From Bacillota bacterium (GTDB lineage Bacteria; Bacillota; Sulfobacillia; Thermaerobacterales; RSA17): DNA of 64,000 bases. The stretch's first letter is position 1; each line of letters begins with the position of its first letter. Of this stretch, positions 15,737 to 25,435 are shown piece by piece. Location of the stretch: contig PKRI01000006.1 of NCBI GenBank assembly GCA_017577485.1, positions 1-64,000 of the forward strand, written 5' to 3'. Under the pieces are notes generated by a model that was not told where the DNA came from, did no database searches, and saw only the letters and a list, made by a program, of their open reading frames with translations. A program made the position numbers and the translations under genes.

Positions 15737-16696
15737 GTGGTCAGGCGGCGGGACTGGATGGCTGCGCTGCTGGTGGCGGGGCTGGCGCTGCTGGGCCGGC
15801 CCTGGCCGGCGGCCTTCCCTGCCGAGGTCCCGGCCTGGGAGCAGTTCACCCTGCCGCCCGGGGACTGGACCACGGTCCCGCCGGCGCAGCCCGGCGGCGC
15901 CGGCGACCCCGTCCTGGAAGTCCACGTGCCGGCGGCCGGGGACGGCGAGGCGGTGCTGGTCCGCTGTGGCGGCCGGGCGGTGCTGATCGGGGCCGGCGGT
16001 CCCTGGGCCGGGCCGCGGGTGGCCGCCTACCTGGACCGGGCGGGGGTGCGGCGCCTGGAAGCGGTCGTCATCGCCCACGACGCCCCTTACCATGTGGGCG
16101 GCGTGCCCTACGTGCTGGAGCGCATTCCCGTCAACGCCGTCCACGACGCCGTCCGCACCAGCGCCGAGCCGGCCCACCGGGAAGCCCTGCGGGCCGTGAC
16201 GGCCGCGGGCATCGCCTACCGCCAGGTGCGGGGAGGCGACCGGTGGGACCTGGGCTGCGGCGGCATCCGGGCGCTGACGCCCCTGGTGGAAGGGGACGGT
16301 GAGGACGTGCAGCCCGGTCCCCTGGCCGATACCGGCGCCGCCCTGCTGGTTCACTCGCCGCAGGTACGGGTGCTGCTGGCCGGGTCCCTGGGCGCCGAGG
16401 GGGAGGAAGCCCTGACCCGCGTCTACCCAGACCTGACGGTGGACGTGCTGGTGGTGGGCCGCCGCGGCCACCGCACCGCCACGTCGGCGGTGCTGCTGGA
16501 GCGGGCCGCACCGCGGCTGGCGGTGATCCCGGTGGGACCCTATAACGAGGAGGGGCGGCCCCACGCCGACGTCCTGGAGCGCCTGGAGGCGGCCGGCGTC
16601 CGGGTCTACCGCACGGACCGGGACGGCACGATCCAGATGACGGCGGCGCCGCGGGGCCCGCGGGTGCGCCTGGTGCCCCCGCAGCCTCCCCCGTAG
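15737..16696 (+). CDS. ComEC-like metallo-beta-lactamase-fold protein lacking metal ligands
   Basis: An N-terminal hydrophobic segment (residues ~8-27) suggests export or membrane anchoring. The rest follows the C-terminal MBL domain of ComEC: GGRAVLIGAGG, then IAHDAPYHVGGVPYVL where active proteins have THxHxDHxGG, LLAGSLG where they have a GD motif, and VVGRRGH where GHHG is usual, before the conserved ending PVGPYNEEGRPHADVLERL...VYRTDRDG. Nearly all zinc ligands are therefore replaced. It is probably not a metal-dependent hydrolase but a structural or binding derivative. GTG start close behind GGGGGAGG. Function unknown. Confidence 0.75.
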   Translation: MVRRRDWMAALLVAGLALLGRPWPAAFPAEVPAWEQFTLPPGDWTTVPPAQPGGAGDPVLEVHVPAAGDGEAVLVRCGGRAVLIGAGGPWAGPRVAAYLDRAGVRRLEAVVIAHDAPYHVGGVPYVLERIPVNAVHDAVRTSAEPAHREALRAVTAAGIAYRQVRGGDRWDLGCGGIRALTPLVEGDGEDVQPGPLADTGAALLVHSPQVRVLLAGSLGAEGEEALTRVYPDLTVDVLVVGRRGHRTATSAVLLERAAPRLAVIPVGPYNEEGRPHADVLERLEAAGVRVYRTDRDGTIQMTAAPRGPRVRLVPPQPPP

Positions 16697-16763
16697 GCAC
16701 CGCTGCGCCCGGGCAGGACCCGGCCGCGCGGCGGCGAAGCGCGTCGTTCCAGGGGGCGGTGAC

Positions 16764-17570
16764 GTGCGCATCCTGCTGACCAACGACGACGGCGTCCACG
16801 CCGAGGGCATCCAGGCCCTGCGCCGGGCCCTGGAGAAGGTGCCCGGCATCGAGCTTTACGTGGTGGCGCCGGAGCGGGAACGCAGCGCCTCCAGTCACGC
16901 CATCACGCTGCACAAGCCGCTCTACGTCAGCCGCGTCCAGATGGAGGGCGCCCGGTCGCCCATGTGGGCCGTCAGCGGCACCCCTGCCGACTGCACCAAG
17001 ATCGCCGTGTCGGCCCTGCTGGACCACCGGCCCGATCTGGTGATCTCGGGCATCAACCGGGGACCGAACCTGGGCACCGACGTGCTCTACTCGGGTACCG
17101 TGTCCGCCGCCATCGAGGCGGTCATCGCCGGCATCCCCGCCGTGGCGGTGTCGCTGGTGGCCTATGGAGACGCCGACTTCGAGCCGGCGGCCCGGTTCAT
17201 GGCCCTGCTGGTCAGCACCATCGTCCGGCAGGGCAACCCGGGCTTCACGCTGCTGAACGTGAACATCCCGGCCCTGGACCTGGACCAGATGGCGGGCGTG
17301 GCGGTCACGCGCCTGTCGCGGCGGCGCTACAGCGACTCCTTCGTGCAGCGCACCGACCCCCGGGGCCGCACGTACTACTGGCTGGCCGGGGAACTGCTGG
17401 GCGACGACGACGACCCCGCCACCGACGCCGGCGCCGTCCAGCAGAACCTGATCTCGCTGACCCCCCTGCACCTGGAACTCACCGACTCGACCCTGCTGCC
17501 GGGCCTGGCGGACTGGGCGTCGAGCCTGGACCAGCGGCTGCGCCCCAACGACACCACCGGCCGGTCATAG
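16764..17570 (+). CDS. surE: 5'/3'-nucleotidase SurE
   Basis: A 268-residue SurE phosphatase. The divalent-metal residues are Asp8 and Asp9 in ILLTNDDGVHAEG; ERSASSHAITLHKPL and SGINRGPNLGTDVLYSGTVSAA complete the signature. It dephosphorylates nucleoside monophosphates and, in some bacteria, short polyphosphate. GTG start with GGGGGCGG upstream. It forms a likely transcription unit with the small membrane protein that follows. Confidence 0.94.
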   Translation: MRILLTNDDGVHAEGIQALRRALEKVPGIELYVVAPERERSASSHAITLHKPLYVSRVQMEGARSPMWAVSGTPADCTKIAVSALLDHRPDLVISGINRGPNLGTDVLYSGTVSAAIEAVIAGIPAVAVSLVAYGDADFEPAARFMALLVSTIVRQGNPGFTLLNVNIPALDLDQMAGVAVTRLSRRRYSDSFVQRTDPRGRTYYWLAGELLGDDDDPATDAGAVQQNLISLTPLHLELTDSTLLPGLADWASSLDQRLRPNDTTGRS

Positions 17571-17625
17571 CCCGGACCCGCTGGCCATAAGCATTGGTGA
17601 AGCCAGATCCGGGGAGGCGACGCCT

Positions 17626-18036
17626 GTGCTGGCCAGGGCGCAGAGCAGGGAACGGCGGCAGACGGCGTACCCGCCGCCCGTCGACGCCAGGGCCGTGGCC
17701 GTCGGTGTGGCCGTGACCTTCCTGCTGACGGTGGCGGTGTCGGCGGTGCTGGCGGTGGCCATCTATTTCACCGACATGACCGAGGCCCACGTGTCCGACA
17801 TCCTCTACTACGTGGGACTGGGGGCCGTGACGCTGGGCGGCGCCGCCGCGTCGAGGCGGGCCGGGAGGAGCGGCCTGGTGCACGGCGCCTTGAGCGGCGC
17901 CGCGTACGTGGTCCTGTCGCTGGCCGCCGGGGCCCTGCTGTTTCCCGGCAGCCAGGTGCTGGCCGGGGCCCTGGGCAAGCTGCTGACCGGCGCTGCGGCG
18001 GGTGCCCTGGGCGGCGTCGTCGGCATCAATCTCTAG
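17626..18036 (+). CDS. TIGR04086/YrzE-like small membrane protein
   Basis: The 136-residue protein has four predicted membrane helices. The repeated glycine-rich helices (GLGAVTLGGAAASRRAGRSG, LVHGALSGAAYVVLSL, LGKLLTGAAAGALGGVVG) are the pattern of the TIGR04086/YrzE family found in Firmicutes. The function of the family is unknown. GTG start behind GGGGAGGCG. The stop is only three bases before the start of the wall-associated NodB gene. Confidence 0.75.
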   Translation: MLARAQSRERRQTAYPPPVDARAVAVGVAVTFLLTVAVSAVLAVAIYFTDMTEAHVSDILYYVGLGAVTLGGAAASRRAGRSGLVHGALSGAAYVVLSLAAGALLFPGSQVLAGALGKLLTGAAAGALGGVVGINL

Positions 18037-18039
18037 GCC

Positions 18040-19479
18040 ATGAAGCGGTGGGTGGTCGTGGGCCTCTCGGAGCTTGTGCGCCATGGGCGGTGGCGGGGCT
18101 CCGGGGGCATGCCGAGAGCGGTGTTCGCCGGGCTGGCCGCTGCGCTGGCGGCGGCCCTGGCTTTTCAGTCGCTGGCCGTCAGGGCGGACGAGCCCTCGGC
18201 GGCGGAGGTGCTGGCCCAGCGCCACGAGGCGCTGAGCCGCCTGGCGGCGAACCTGGGCGCGATCCACGGCAGCCTGCGGCGCGGCGACCGGGGGCCCGAG
18301 GTGAGCCTGCTGCAGCAGGCCCTGGAAGAGGTCCTGGGGGAACCCGCCGCCGTGGACGGCGTCTTCGGGCCGGCCACCGAGCGGGCGGTCCGCACGTTCC
18401 AGGCGCAACAGGGCCTGGTGGTGGACGGCGTGGCCGGTCCCCGCACCCGGGCAGCCCTGGCCCGGGCCCTGGAGGCCGTGATGCCCCGGCGCCACACGGT
18501 GGCCCGGGGCGAGACGCTGGGCGCCATCGCCCGGCGGTCCGGCGTACCCGTCGCGGTGCTGGCTGCCGTCAACGGCATTCCCAACCCCGACCGCATCCGG
18601 GCCGGCGACGTGCTCTGGATCCCCGACCCGCAGACGGCGGCGGGTCTGGCGGCGTCCGGGTCGTTGAGCGCGGCCGGCGGGGCCGCCACCGCGGCCGACG
18701 AGCCCGGTGAACCCGGCCCGCAGGCCGGCGGCGCCGGCGGCGCGGCGGGAACCCCCGGGGAAGGGACTGCTCCACCGGAGGCTGCCGGCGGGGAAGATGG
18801 CGAAAACCGGGAAGACAGGAAAGGCGAGGCATCGCACGCCGCCGCACCGTCGCCGCAGCCGGGGGAGGGCGCCGCTTCGTCCCGCGCCCCGGCCGGTCCG
18901 CTGGCGCTGACCTTCAACGATGGTCCCGACGCGGCCGTGACGCCCCGGCTTCTGGACCTGCTGGACCGGCACGGCGTGCGGGCCACCTTCTTCTTCTCCG
19001 GAGCCGCCGCGCAGCGGCATCCCGACCTGGTGCGCCGCGCCGCGGAGGCAGGTCACGAGATCGCCAACCACGGCTGGGACGACCGCCTGCTGGTGGGGCT
19101 GTCGCTGGCGGAGAACACCCGCGCCATCGGGCGGGCCCAGGACGTGCTGGCCGGCCTGGCCGGCACGCCGCCGCGCCTGTTCCGGCCCCAGGGCGCCGCC
19201 TGGGACGCCGCCAGCCTGACCGCCGCCCGGCGTCTGGGCCTGGACCTGGTCCTGTGGACCAACATCGGCGCCGAGGACCTGCCGGGCGTCGACGCGGAGA
19301 CGCTGGCCCGCCGCCTGGAGCGAAGCGCGTATCCCGGCGCCATCGTGATGCTGCACGCCGACAATCCCGCGGCCGTCCAGGTCCTGGAGCGCCTGCTGCC
19401 GCGCTGGCTTGAAGCCGGCGCCCGGTTTCTTACCCTCAGCGACCTGCTGGAGCAGGGCGCGGCGCCCACGGCCTTCTGA
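18040..19479 (+). CDS. Peptidoglycan-binding, LysM and NodB-domain protein with altered catalytic residues
   Basis: Domain order in 479 residues: signal peptide (~24-50; the first 23 residues may be absent if translation starts at ATG 18109), PG_binding_1 (~78-140), LysM (~150-195), a low-complexity Gly/Ala/Glu linker (~200-286), and a NodB polysaccharide deacetylase domain (~287-475). The motif normally TFDDGP reads TFNDGP, so the catalytic-base Asp is Asn293. The metal motif HxxxH reads His344...Asp348, and FRPP reads FRPQ. It should still bind peptidoglycan, but its deacetylase activity is doubtful. It acts outside the cell, tethered to the wall. The gene follows the TIGR04086 gene with no gap. 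Confidence 0.85.
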   Translation: MKRWVVVGLSELVRHGRWRGSGGMPRAVFAGLAAALAAALAFQSLAVRADEPSAAEVLAQRHEALSRLAANLGAIHGSLRRGDRGPEVSLLQQALEEVLGEPAAVDGVFGPATERAVRTFQAQQGLVVDGVAGPRTRAALARALEAVMPRRHTVARGETLGAIARRSGVPVAVLAAVNGIPNPDRIRAGDVLWIPDPQTAAGLAASGSLSAAGGAATAADEPGEPGPQAGGAGGAAGTPGEGTAPPEAAGGEDGENREDRKGEASHAAAPSPQPGEGAASSRAPAGPLALTFNDGPDAAVTPRLLDLLDRHGVRATFFFSGAAAQRHPDLVRRAAEAGHEIANHGWDDRLLVGLSLAENTRAIGRAQDVLAGLAGTPPRLFRPQGAAWDAASLTAARRLGLDLVLWTNIGAEDLPGVDAETLARRLERSAYPGAIVMLHADNPAAVQVLERLLPRWLEAGARFLTLSDLLEQGAAPTAF

Positions 19480-19522
19480 CGGCCTCACGGCTTCGCAAAC
19501 GCCGCGGCGCCGCAAGAGGCAG

Positions 19523-19544
19523 AGGGGCGGCCCGGGCCGCCCCT
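19523..19544. repeat. Perfect GC palindrome after the NodB gene
   Basis: An uninterrupted 22-bp palindrome centred on CCCGGG (arms AGGGGCGGCCC/GGGCCGCCCCT) sits 45 nt past the stop codon. It can form a hairpin but is not followed by a T-run on either strand. It may act as a T-poor terminator. Confidence 0.4.
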
Positions 19545-19736
19545 GCCTGGCCTGTCGCCGTTCCTCCCGTGACCGGTGAACGGGTGCGCTTCGTGCCGCC
19601 CTCCGTCGCTGCGCCCGCAGCACCTAGTCTGCGCAGCGCCGGGCGTCCGCTGCCTGTCAATCTTCGTGGCCCGAAGGTTTGCGCCGGTTTTGGGCCAACT
19701 CTTTACACGAGGAACCCAAGGCAGGGAGGGTTGGTC

Positions 19737-21254
<1,518 letters not shown>

Positions 21255-21276
21255 GCCCCAACGCCAGCGGTGTGCC

Positions 21277-21308
21277 GGGCGGCCCGTCCCTCGGGGGGCG
21301 GGCCGCCC
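21277..21308. terminator. GC-rich hairpin after the aldehyde dehydrogenase gene
   Basis: Arms 21277-21290 and 21295-21308 pair at 13 of 14 positions around a TCGG loop. There is no T-run. The core repeats the GGGCGGCCCG/CGGGCCGCCC theme of the palindrome at 19523, so both may be T-poor transcription end sites. Confidence 0.45.
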
Positions 21309-21331
21309 CGCTTGCGGGGAGGCCAGGCGGG

Positions 21332-21907
21332 ATGCCGGCGGAGCCGGCGCTGCTGCTGGTGCGCCACGGCGCCACCGACTGGAACGAGGCAGGCCGGCGC
21401 CAGGGGCAGACCGACGTGCCCCTGAACCAGCGCGGTTTCCGGGAAGCCGAGGCGGCCGCCCGGCTGCTGGCGGCCTGGAAGCCGGCGCCGGCGGCGGTCT
21501 ACAGCAGCGACCTGCGGCGGGCTGCCGACACCGCCCGGGTCATCGCGGGCATGCTGGGGCTGCTGCCGGTACGCGTGGATGCCCGGCTGCGGGAGCGCTC
21601 CCTGGGTGCCGCCGAGGGGCTCGTCCCGGCGGAACTGGAAGCCCGCCTGGGGCGGCCGGTGGCGGACCTGGCGGAAGTGGGCGCCGAGCCGGTGGACGCC
21701 CTGGTGGACCGCTTCCACGCTGCCATCGCCGACCTGGAAGCCCGCCATCCCGGGCAGACCGTGGTGGTGGTAAGCCACGCCGCCGTCATGTCCCACTGGC
21801 TGCGGCGGTGGGTGGACGGCTGGCTCGACGCCCACCCGCAGCCGCTGGCCAACGGTGAGGTGGTCCCGCTGTACCGGCAGGGGAGGAGGTGGCGGTACCG
21901 GCCGTGA
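21332..21907 (+). CDS. Histidine phosphatase (phosphoglycerate mutase-like)
   Basis: A 191-residue member of the histidine phosphatase superfamily. LVRHGATDWNE carries the nucleophile His12 after Arg11; SSDLRRAADTA, RERSLGAAEG (acid/base Glu) and VVSHAAVMSHW (second catalytic His) follow. Substrates range from phosphosugars to alpha-ribazole phosphate, and nothing here decides. ATG 21332 with GGGGAGG upstream is preferred over the longer open frame. The stop overlaps the following MBL gene. Confidence 0.87.
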   Translation: MPAEPALLLVRHGATDWNEAGRRQGQTDVPLNQRGFREAEAAARLLAAWKPAPAAVYSSDLRRAADTARVIAGMLGLLPVRVDARLRERSLGAAEGLVPAELEARLGRPVADLAEVGAEPVDALVDRFHAAIADLEARHPGQTVVVVSHAAVMSHWLRRWVDGWLDAHPQPLANGEVVPLYRQGRRWRYRP

Positions 21908-22734
21908 CGCGTCCCATCCTGGCGCTGACGGAACTGGTCCCCGGGGTGTACGCCTGGCGGCGGGCGTCCAACGGCGGCATCGCCGTCTACGGCGCGCGGG
22001 ACGGCGGGCGAGGCCTGCTGCTGGTGGACACGGGCGCCGACGACCGCGCCATCGAGGGGCTGCAGGAGTGGATCGAACATTTCGACGCCGCGGAGGTTTC
22101 CGTCATCAACACCCACGACCACCGGGACCACACCTGGGGCAACGCGGCCCTGGCCGCCCGCGGTGCGCGCCTGCTGGCGCCGCCCGCCGGTGCCGAGCCC
22201 GGCCACCGGTGGGAAACATGGCTGAATGGTTTACAGGTCGAATGTATAGCGCTTCCTGGCCACTCGCCCGATTCGCGCGCCGTCATCGTGCGGGGCGTGG
22301 CCTTCGCCGGCGATGCGGTCTACACGCCCGACATCCTGCGCCGCATGGCGGTGCCGGCTTTCCTGGACGTGGAACGCGCCCTGGCGTCGCTGGACGCGCT
22401 GGAGGCGTGGCTGACCCGCGGCGAGGCGGCTCCGGTGCCGCCGTCGGAGCGCTGGCTGGTGGCCGGTCACGGGCAGCCCCTGCGGGGGTCCGAGGCGGCC
22501 GGGGCCGTGGCCGCCACGCGGGCGGCGCTGGAGGCGGCGCTGGAGGCGCTGGCGGAGGTGATGGGACCGCCCTCGTACGGGCCGGCCCCGGCGCCGGACG
22601 AGGAGCAGGTGCTGGAGTGGCTGCGGGTCACCGGCATGTCGGCGCAGCACCTGTCGTCCATGAACTTCTGGCGGCGGGTGGCGGCGGGCTACGCCGCGGA
22701 ACTGGCCCGGCGCCGGGACGTGGGTGTTCCGTGA
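21904..22734 (+). CDS. Metallo-beta-lactamase-fold hydrolase
   Basis: A 276-residue protein with a complete MBL zinc site: HDHRDH (NTHDHRDHTWGN), His in LPGHSPDS, Asp in FAGDAVY and His in VAGHGQPL. The spacing is that of the glyoxalase II/beta-lactamase-like superfamily; substrate unknown. The start is uncertain: GTG 21904 overlaps the previous stop (GTGA) with AGGAGG 13-14 nt upstream, while GTG 21889 lies almost on the ribosome binding site. It is convergent with the ABC transporter operon with one base between them. Confidence 0.82.
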   Translation: MTRPILALTELVPGVYAWRRASNGGIAVYGARDGGRGLLLVDTGADDRAIEGLQEWIEHFDAAEVSVINTHDHRDHTWGNAALAARGARLLAPPAGAEPGHRWETWLNGLQVECIALPGHSPDSRAVIVRGVAFAGDAVYTPDILRRMAVPAFLDVERALASLDALEAWLTRGEAAPVPPSERWLVAGHGQPLRGSEAAGAVAATRAALEAALEALAEVMGPPSYGPAPAPDEEQVLEWLRVTGMSAQHLSSMNFWRRVAAGYAAELARRRDVGVP

Positions 22735-22735
22735 T

Positions 22736-23578
22736 TCAGTGTTCGGTGACCTGGTCGATGAGGCCGCGGTCGCGGGCGATCCGTTCCATCCAGGCGTAGA
22801 AAAGGACGGCCACGGCCAGCGTGGCCAGGCTGCTCAGCAGCAGGATGGCAAGAATGGCGCCGTCGTCGACGCCGGCCAGGGAGGGGGACATGCCCCGGCC
22901 CATCAGGGCGCGGCGCACGCCCTCGATCCAGTAGGTGAACGGGATGGCGCGGCCCACCGGCTGCAGGGGGGCGGGCAGGACGTCCAGGGGGAACACCACG
23001 CCGCAGAGCAGGTAGAGGACGCCGGCGAAGGATTCGGCGTAACCCTGCCCGTGGCGGGCGGAAATGACCATGATGCCGGCCATCAGCAGGCCGAAGGCCA
23101 CACAGGCCAGGATGCCCAGGGCCAGCACCGCCGCCAGGTAGCCCCAGCGCACGGCCCCCAGGGCCAGCGGCAGGTCCAGGAAGGCTGTGCCGAAGCCCAG
23201 CACCACCGCCACGGCCAGCGACGTCACCAGGAACTTGGCCACGGCCCGGCCGGTGAGGTACCAGTAGATGCTGGGCGCCGCCAGGTACATGTACTTGAAG
23301 GTCCGGAAGAACTCGCGGTCCTCCATGACCACCCAGCTCATGCCGAACATCAACTGGCCCACGTACATGAAGAACGCGTTGCCCACGTAAAGGCCGGCAA
23401 ACAGGTCGCCCTGGGTCTGGCCGCCGGTGACCACGTAGTACATGACCACCAGGATCAGGGCGCTGCTGACCGGCTTGATGATGGAGTAGACGGCGAACAG
23501 CCACGGGTCGGTCCAGTTGGATTCCATCTGCCAGCCCAGCCAGGCGGCCAGGCGGAAGGCCCGGAGCCGCATCCTCAC
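22736..23578 (-). CDS. ABC-2 type transporter permease (second subunit)
   Basis: A 280-residue ABC-2 membrane subunit with six predicted helices. It begins MRLRAFRLAAWLGWQMESNWTDPWLF and contains the short conserved region before the last helices (GVVFPLDVLPAPLQPVGRAIPFTYWIEGVR) typical of drug and polysaccharide exporters. It forms a heteromeric exporter with the permease and ATPase encoded just upstream. The GTG at 23578 overlaps the stop of the first permease (GTGA); ATG 23572 is possible. Substrate unknown. Confidence 0.87.
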   Translation of the reverse strand: MRMRLRAFRLAAWLGWQMESNWTDPWLFAVYSIIKPVSSALILVVMYYVVTGGQTQGDLFAGLYVGNAFFMYVGQLMFGMSWVVMEDREFFRTFKYMYLAAPSIYWYLTGRAVAKFLVTSLAVAVVLGFGTAFLDLPLALGAVRWGYLAAVLALGILACVAFGLLMAGIMVISARHGQGYAESFAGVLYLLCGVVFPLDVLPAPLQPVGRAIPFTYWIEGVRRALMGRGMSPSLAGVDDGAILAILLLSSLATLAVAVLFYAWMERIARDRGLIDQVTEH

Positions 23579-24390
23579 TGCCACCGCAGGGTCAGCCTCC
23601 CCTCGCGCTTGGCCAGGTCCTCCAGCTTGCGCAGGGCGGCGTGGGCCAGCACGAAGTAGGCCGCGCAGGAGACGGCCAGGAGGGCCGCCTCCAGGCCGGG
23701 ATCCAGCAGGCCGTCCACGGCGCCGGGGAACACCACCTGGCGGATGGCGTCGAGCCCCAGCGTGATGGGAATGATGCCTGCGGCCGCGGCCAGCCACCTC
23801 GGCAGCGCCCTCACCGGGAAGTAGAAGCCCGACAGCAGGTAGATGGGCTCCTGCAGCAGGTTGGCGGTGTGCCAGGCCTCGCGGCCGTACATCATGAAGA
23901 GCGAGGCGCCCACCATGCCCAGGCCGTAGAGGGCCGCCAGGGTCAGGAGGAAGATCCCCAGGCCGGCCCAGATGCCCTCCATGCGGTACTGGACGCCGAA
24001 CAGCCAGGACCCCAGCACCAACGTCCCCAGGGCCCGGGCCGTGCTCATGAACATGCCGCCGGCGGCCATACCGGCCAGGATGGACATGCGCGACACGGGC
24101 GTGATGAAGAAGATCTCCAGCTGCCCCGACTGCTTCTCCCAGTAGAACTGGCTGGCCATGCTCCAGAGGACGTTGAGCCAGTAGGCCGTCATGGCCCCGC
24201 CCAGCAGCACGTAGCCGATGTAGCGTTCCGGCGCCCCCAGGGCCCGGTAGAGGAACACGTAGGCGCCCACCGAGAGCAGCGGCATGGCGATCTCGAAGGC
24301 CACCCAGGAAAGCTCGCGGAAGGTGCCCACCACCCGCACGTAGGCGCGGGCCCGCACGGCCCGCAGGTTGCGCTCCAGTTCCTCAAGCAC
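23575..24390 (-). CDS. ABC-2 type transporter permease (first subunit)
   Basis: A 271-residue permease with six helices and the ABC-2 landmark QLEIFFITPVSRMSILAG after helix 2 and GFYFPVRALPRWLAAAAGIIPITLGLDAIRQ near the end. Two different permeases plus one ATPase suggest a heterodimeric channel. The GTG start lies 8 nt inside the 3' end of the ATPase gene. Cytoplasmic membrane. Confidence 0.88.
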   Translation of the reverse strand: MLEELERNLRAVRARAYVRVVGTFRELSWVAFEIAMPLLSVGAYVFLYRALGAPERYIGYVLLGGAMTAYWLNVLWSMASQFYWEKQSGQLEIFFITPVSRMSILAGMAAGGMFMSTARALGTLVLGSWLFGVQYRMEGIWAGLGIFLLTLAALYGLGMVGASLFMMYGREAWHTANLLQEPIYLLSGFYFPVRALPRWLAAAAGIIPITLGLDAIRQVVFPGAVDGLLDPGLEAALLAVSCAAYFVLAHAALRKLEDLAKREGRLTLRWQ

Positions 24391-25435
24391 CGGAGTGCTC
24401 TCCCAGGCCGCGGCCTACCACCTGGAGGAACACATCCTCCAGGGTGGGCTCCACCTTGCTCAGGTGGATGATGTCGGCGCCCCGCTCCCGCAGGTCGGCC
24501 AGCAGCGGCGTGACGGCGGCGTCGTCGGCGGCGATGACGGTGATGCGCGTCCTGCCCGTGGCGGGGTGGGGCTCCCAGGAGATGCGCTCGATCCCCGGCC
24601 AGCGGCCGTCGGCCTCCGGCGGCGCGTCCAGGCGGGCCGCCTCGATCCGGAACACCGAATGGGACTGGACCCGGCGCTTGAGGCCGTCGGGGGTGTCGCA
24701 GGCCAGGATGCGGCCGCGGTCGATGATGGCGATGCGGTCGCACAATTCCTCGGCTTCGGCCATGTAGTGGGTGGTCAGCAGGACGGTCCGCCCCGGACGC
24801 CGGCGCATCCAATCGCGGATGAAGTCGCGGATGATGCGGGCGGTCTGGACGTCCAGGCCCAGGGTGGGCTCGTCCAGGAACAGCACGTCGGGGTCGTTGA
24901 GCAGGCCGCGGATGAAGTTCATCTTCTGCCGCATGCCCGTCGACAGCTTGTTGACGCGGGTGTGGGCGTTGTCGGCCAGGCCGAAGGTCTCCAGGTACTC
25001 GTCGATCATCTTCAGGGCCGGCCCGTTGGCCAGCCCGTAGAACTGGGAGAACATCCACAGGGTCTCGCGGACCGTGAGGATGCCGTAGCCGACGGTCTCG
25101 CCCCCCGAGACCATGTTGATGCGGCGGCGCACCTGGTGAGCCTGGCGCACCACATCGTACCCGGCCACCCGGACCGTGCCTTCCGAGGGGAGCAGGAGGG
25201 TGGAGAGGATCTTGATGAGCGTGGACTTCCCCGCCCCGTTGGGTCCCAGCAGGCCGAAAAGCTCGCCGGGCTGCACCTCCAGGGAAACGCGGTCCAGGGC
25301 CACCACCCGCCGGGGGCCGGCAGGTGCGTCGCTGCCGTCCTGGTGACGCTGCCGGCGGGTGTCGGTGAACCAGCGGCTGACGCCCTGGGCCAGCACAGCG
25401 GCCTCGCGGGCCCGGCCGTCCGGGATCGCGTTCAT
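24383..25435 (-). CDS. ABC-2 exporter ATP-binding protein
   Basis: A 350-residue ATPase with Walker A GPNGAGKST, a signature reading LSTGMRQKM (instead of LSGGQ), Walker B VLFLDEPT, D-loop LGLD and H-loop TTHYMAEAEEL. The C-terminal ~90 residues form the accessory domain seen in DrrA/CcmA-like exporters. ATG 25435 is preceded by GGAGGG at 6 nt. First gene of a three-gene minus-strand operon that ends at 22736. It likely energises export of a hydrophobic compound; the substrate is unknown. Confidence 0.92.
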   Translation of the reverse strand: MNAIPDGRAREAAVLAQGVSRWFTDTRRQRHQDGSDAPAGPRRVVALDRVSLEVQPGELFGLLGPNGAGKSTLIKILSTLLLPSEGTVRVAGYDVVRQAHQVRRRINMVSGGETVGYGILTVRETLWMFSQFYGLANGPALKMIDEYLETFGLADNAHTRVNKLSTGMRQKMNFIRGLLNDPDVLFLDEPTLGLDVQTARIIRDFIRDWMRRRPGRTVLLTTHYMAEAEELCDRIAIIDRGRILACDTPDGLKRRVQSHSVFRIEAARLDAPPEADGRWPGIERISWEPHPATGRTRITVIAADDAAVTPLLADLRERGADIIHLSKVEPTLEDVFLQVVGRGLGEHSGA

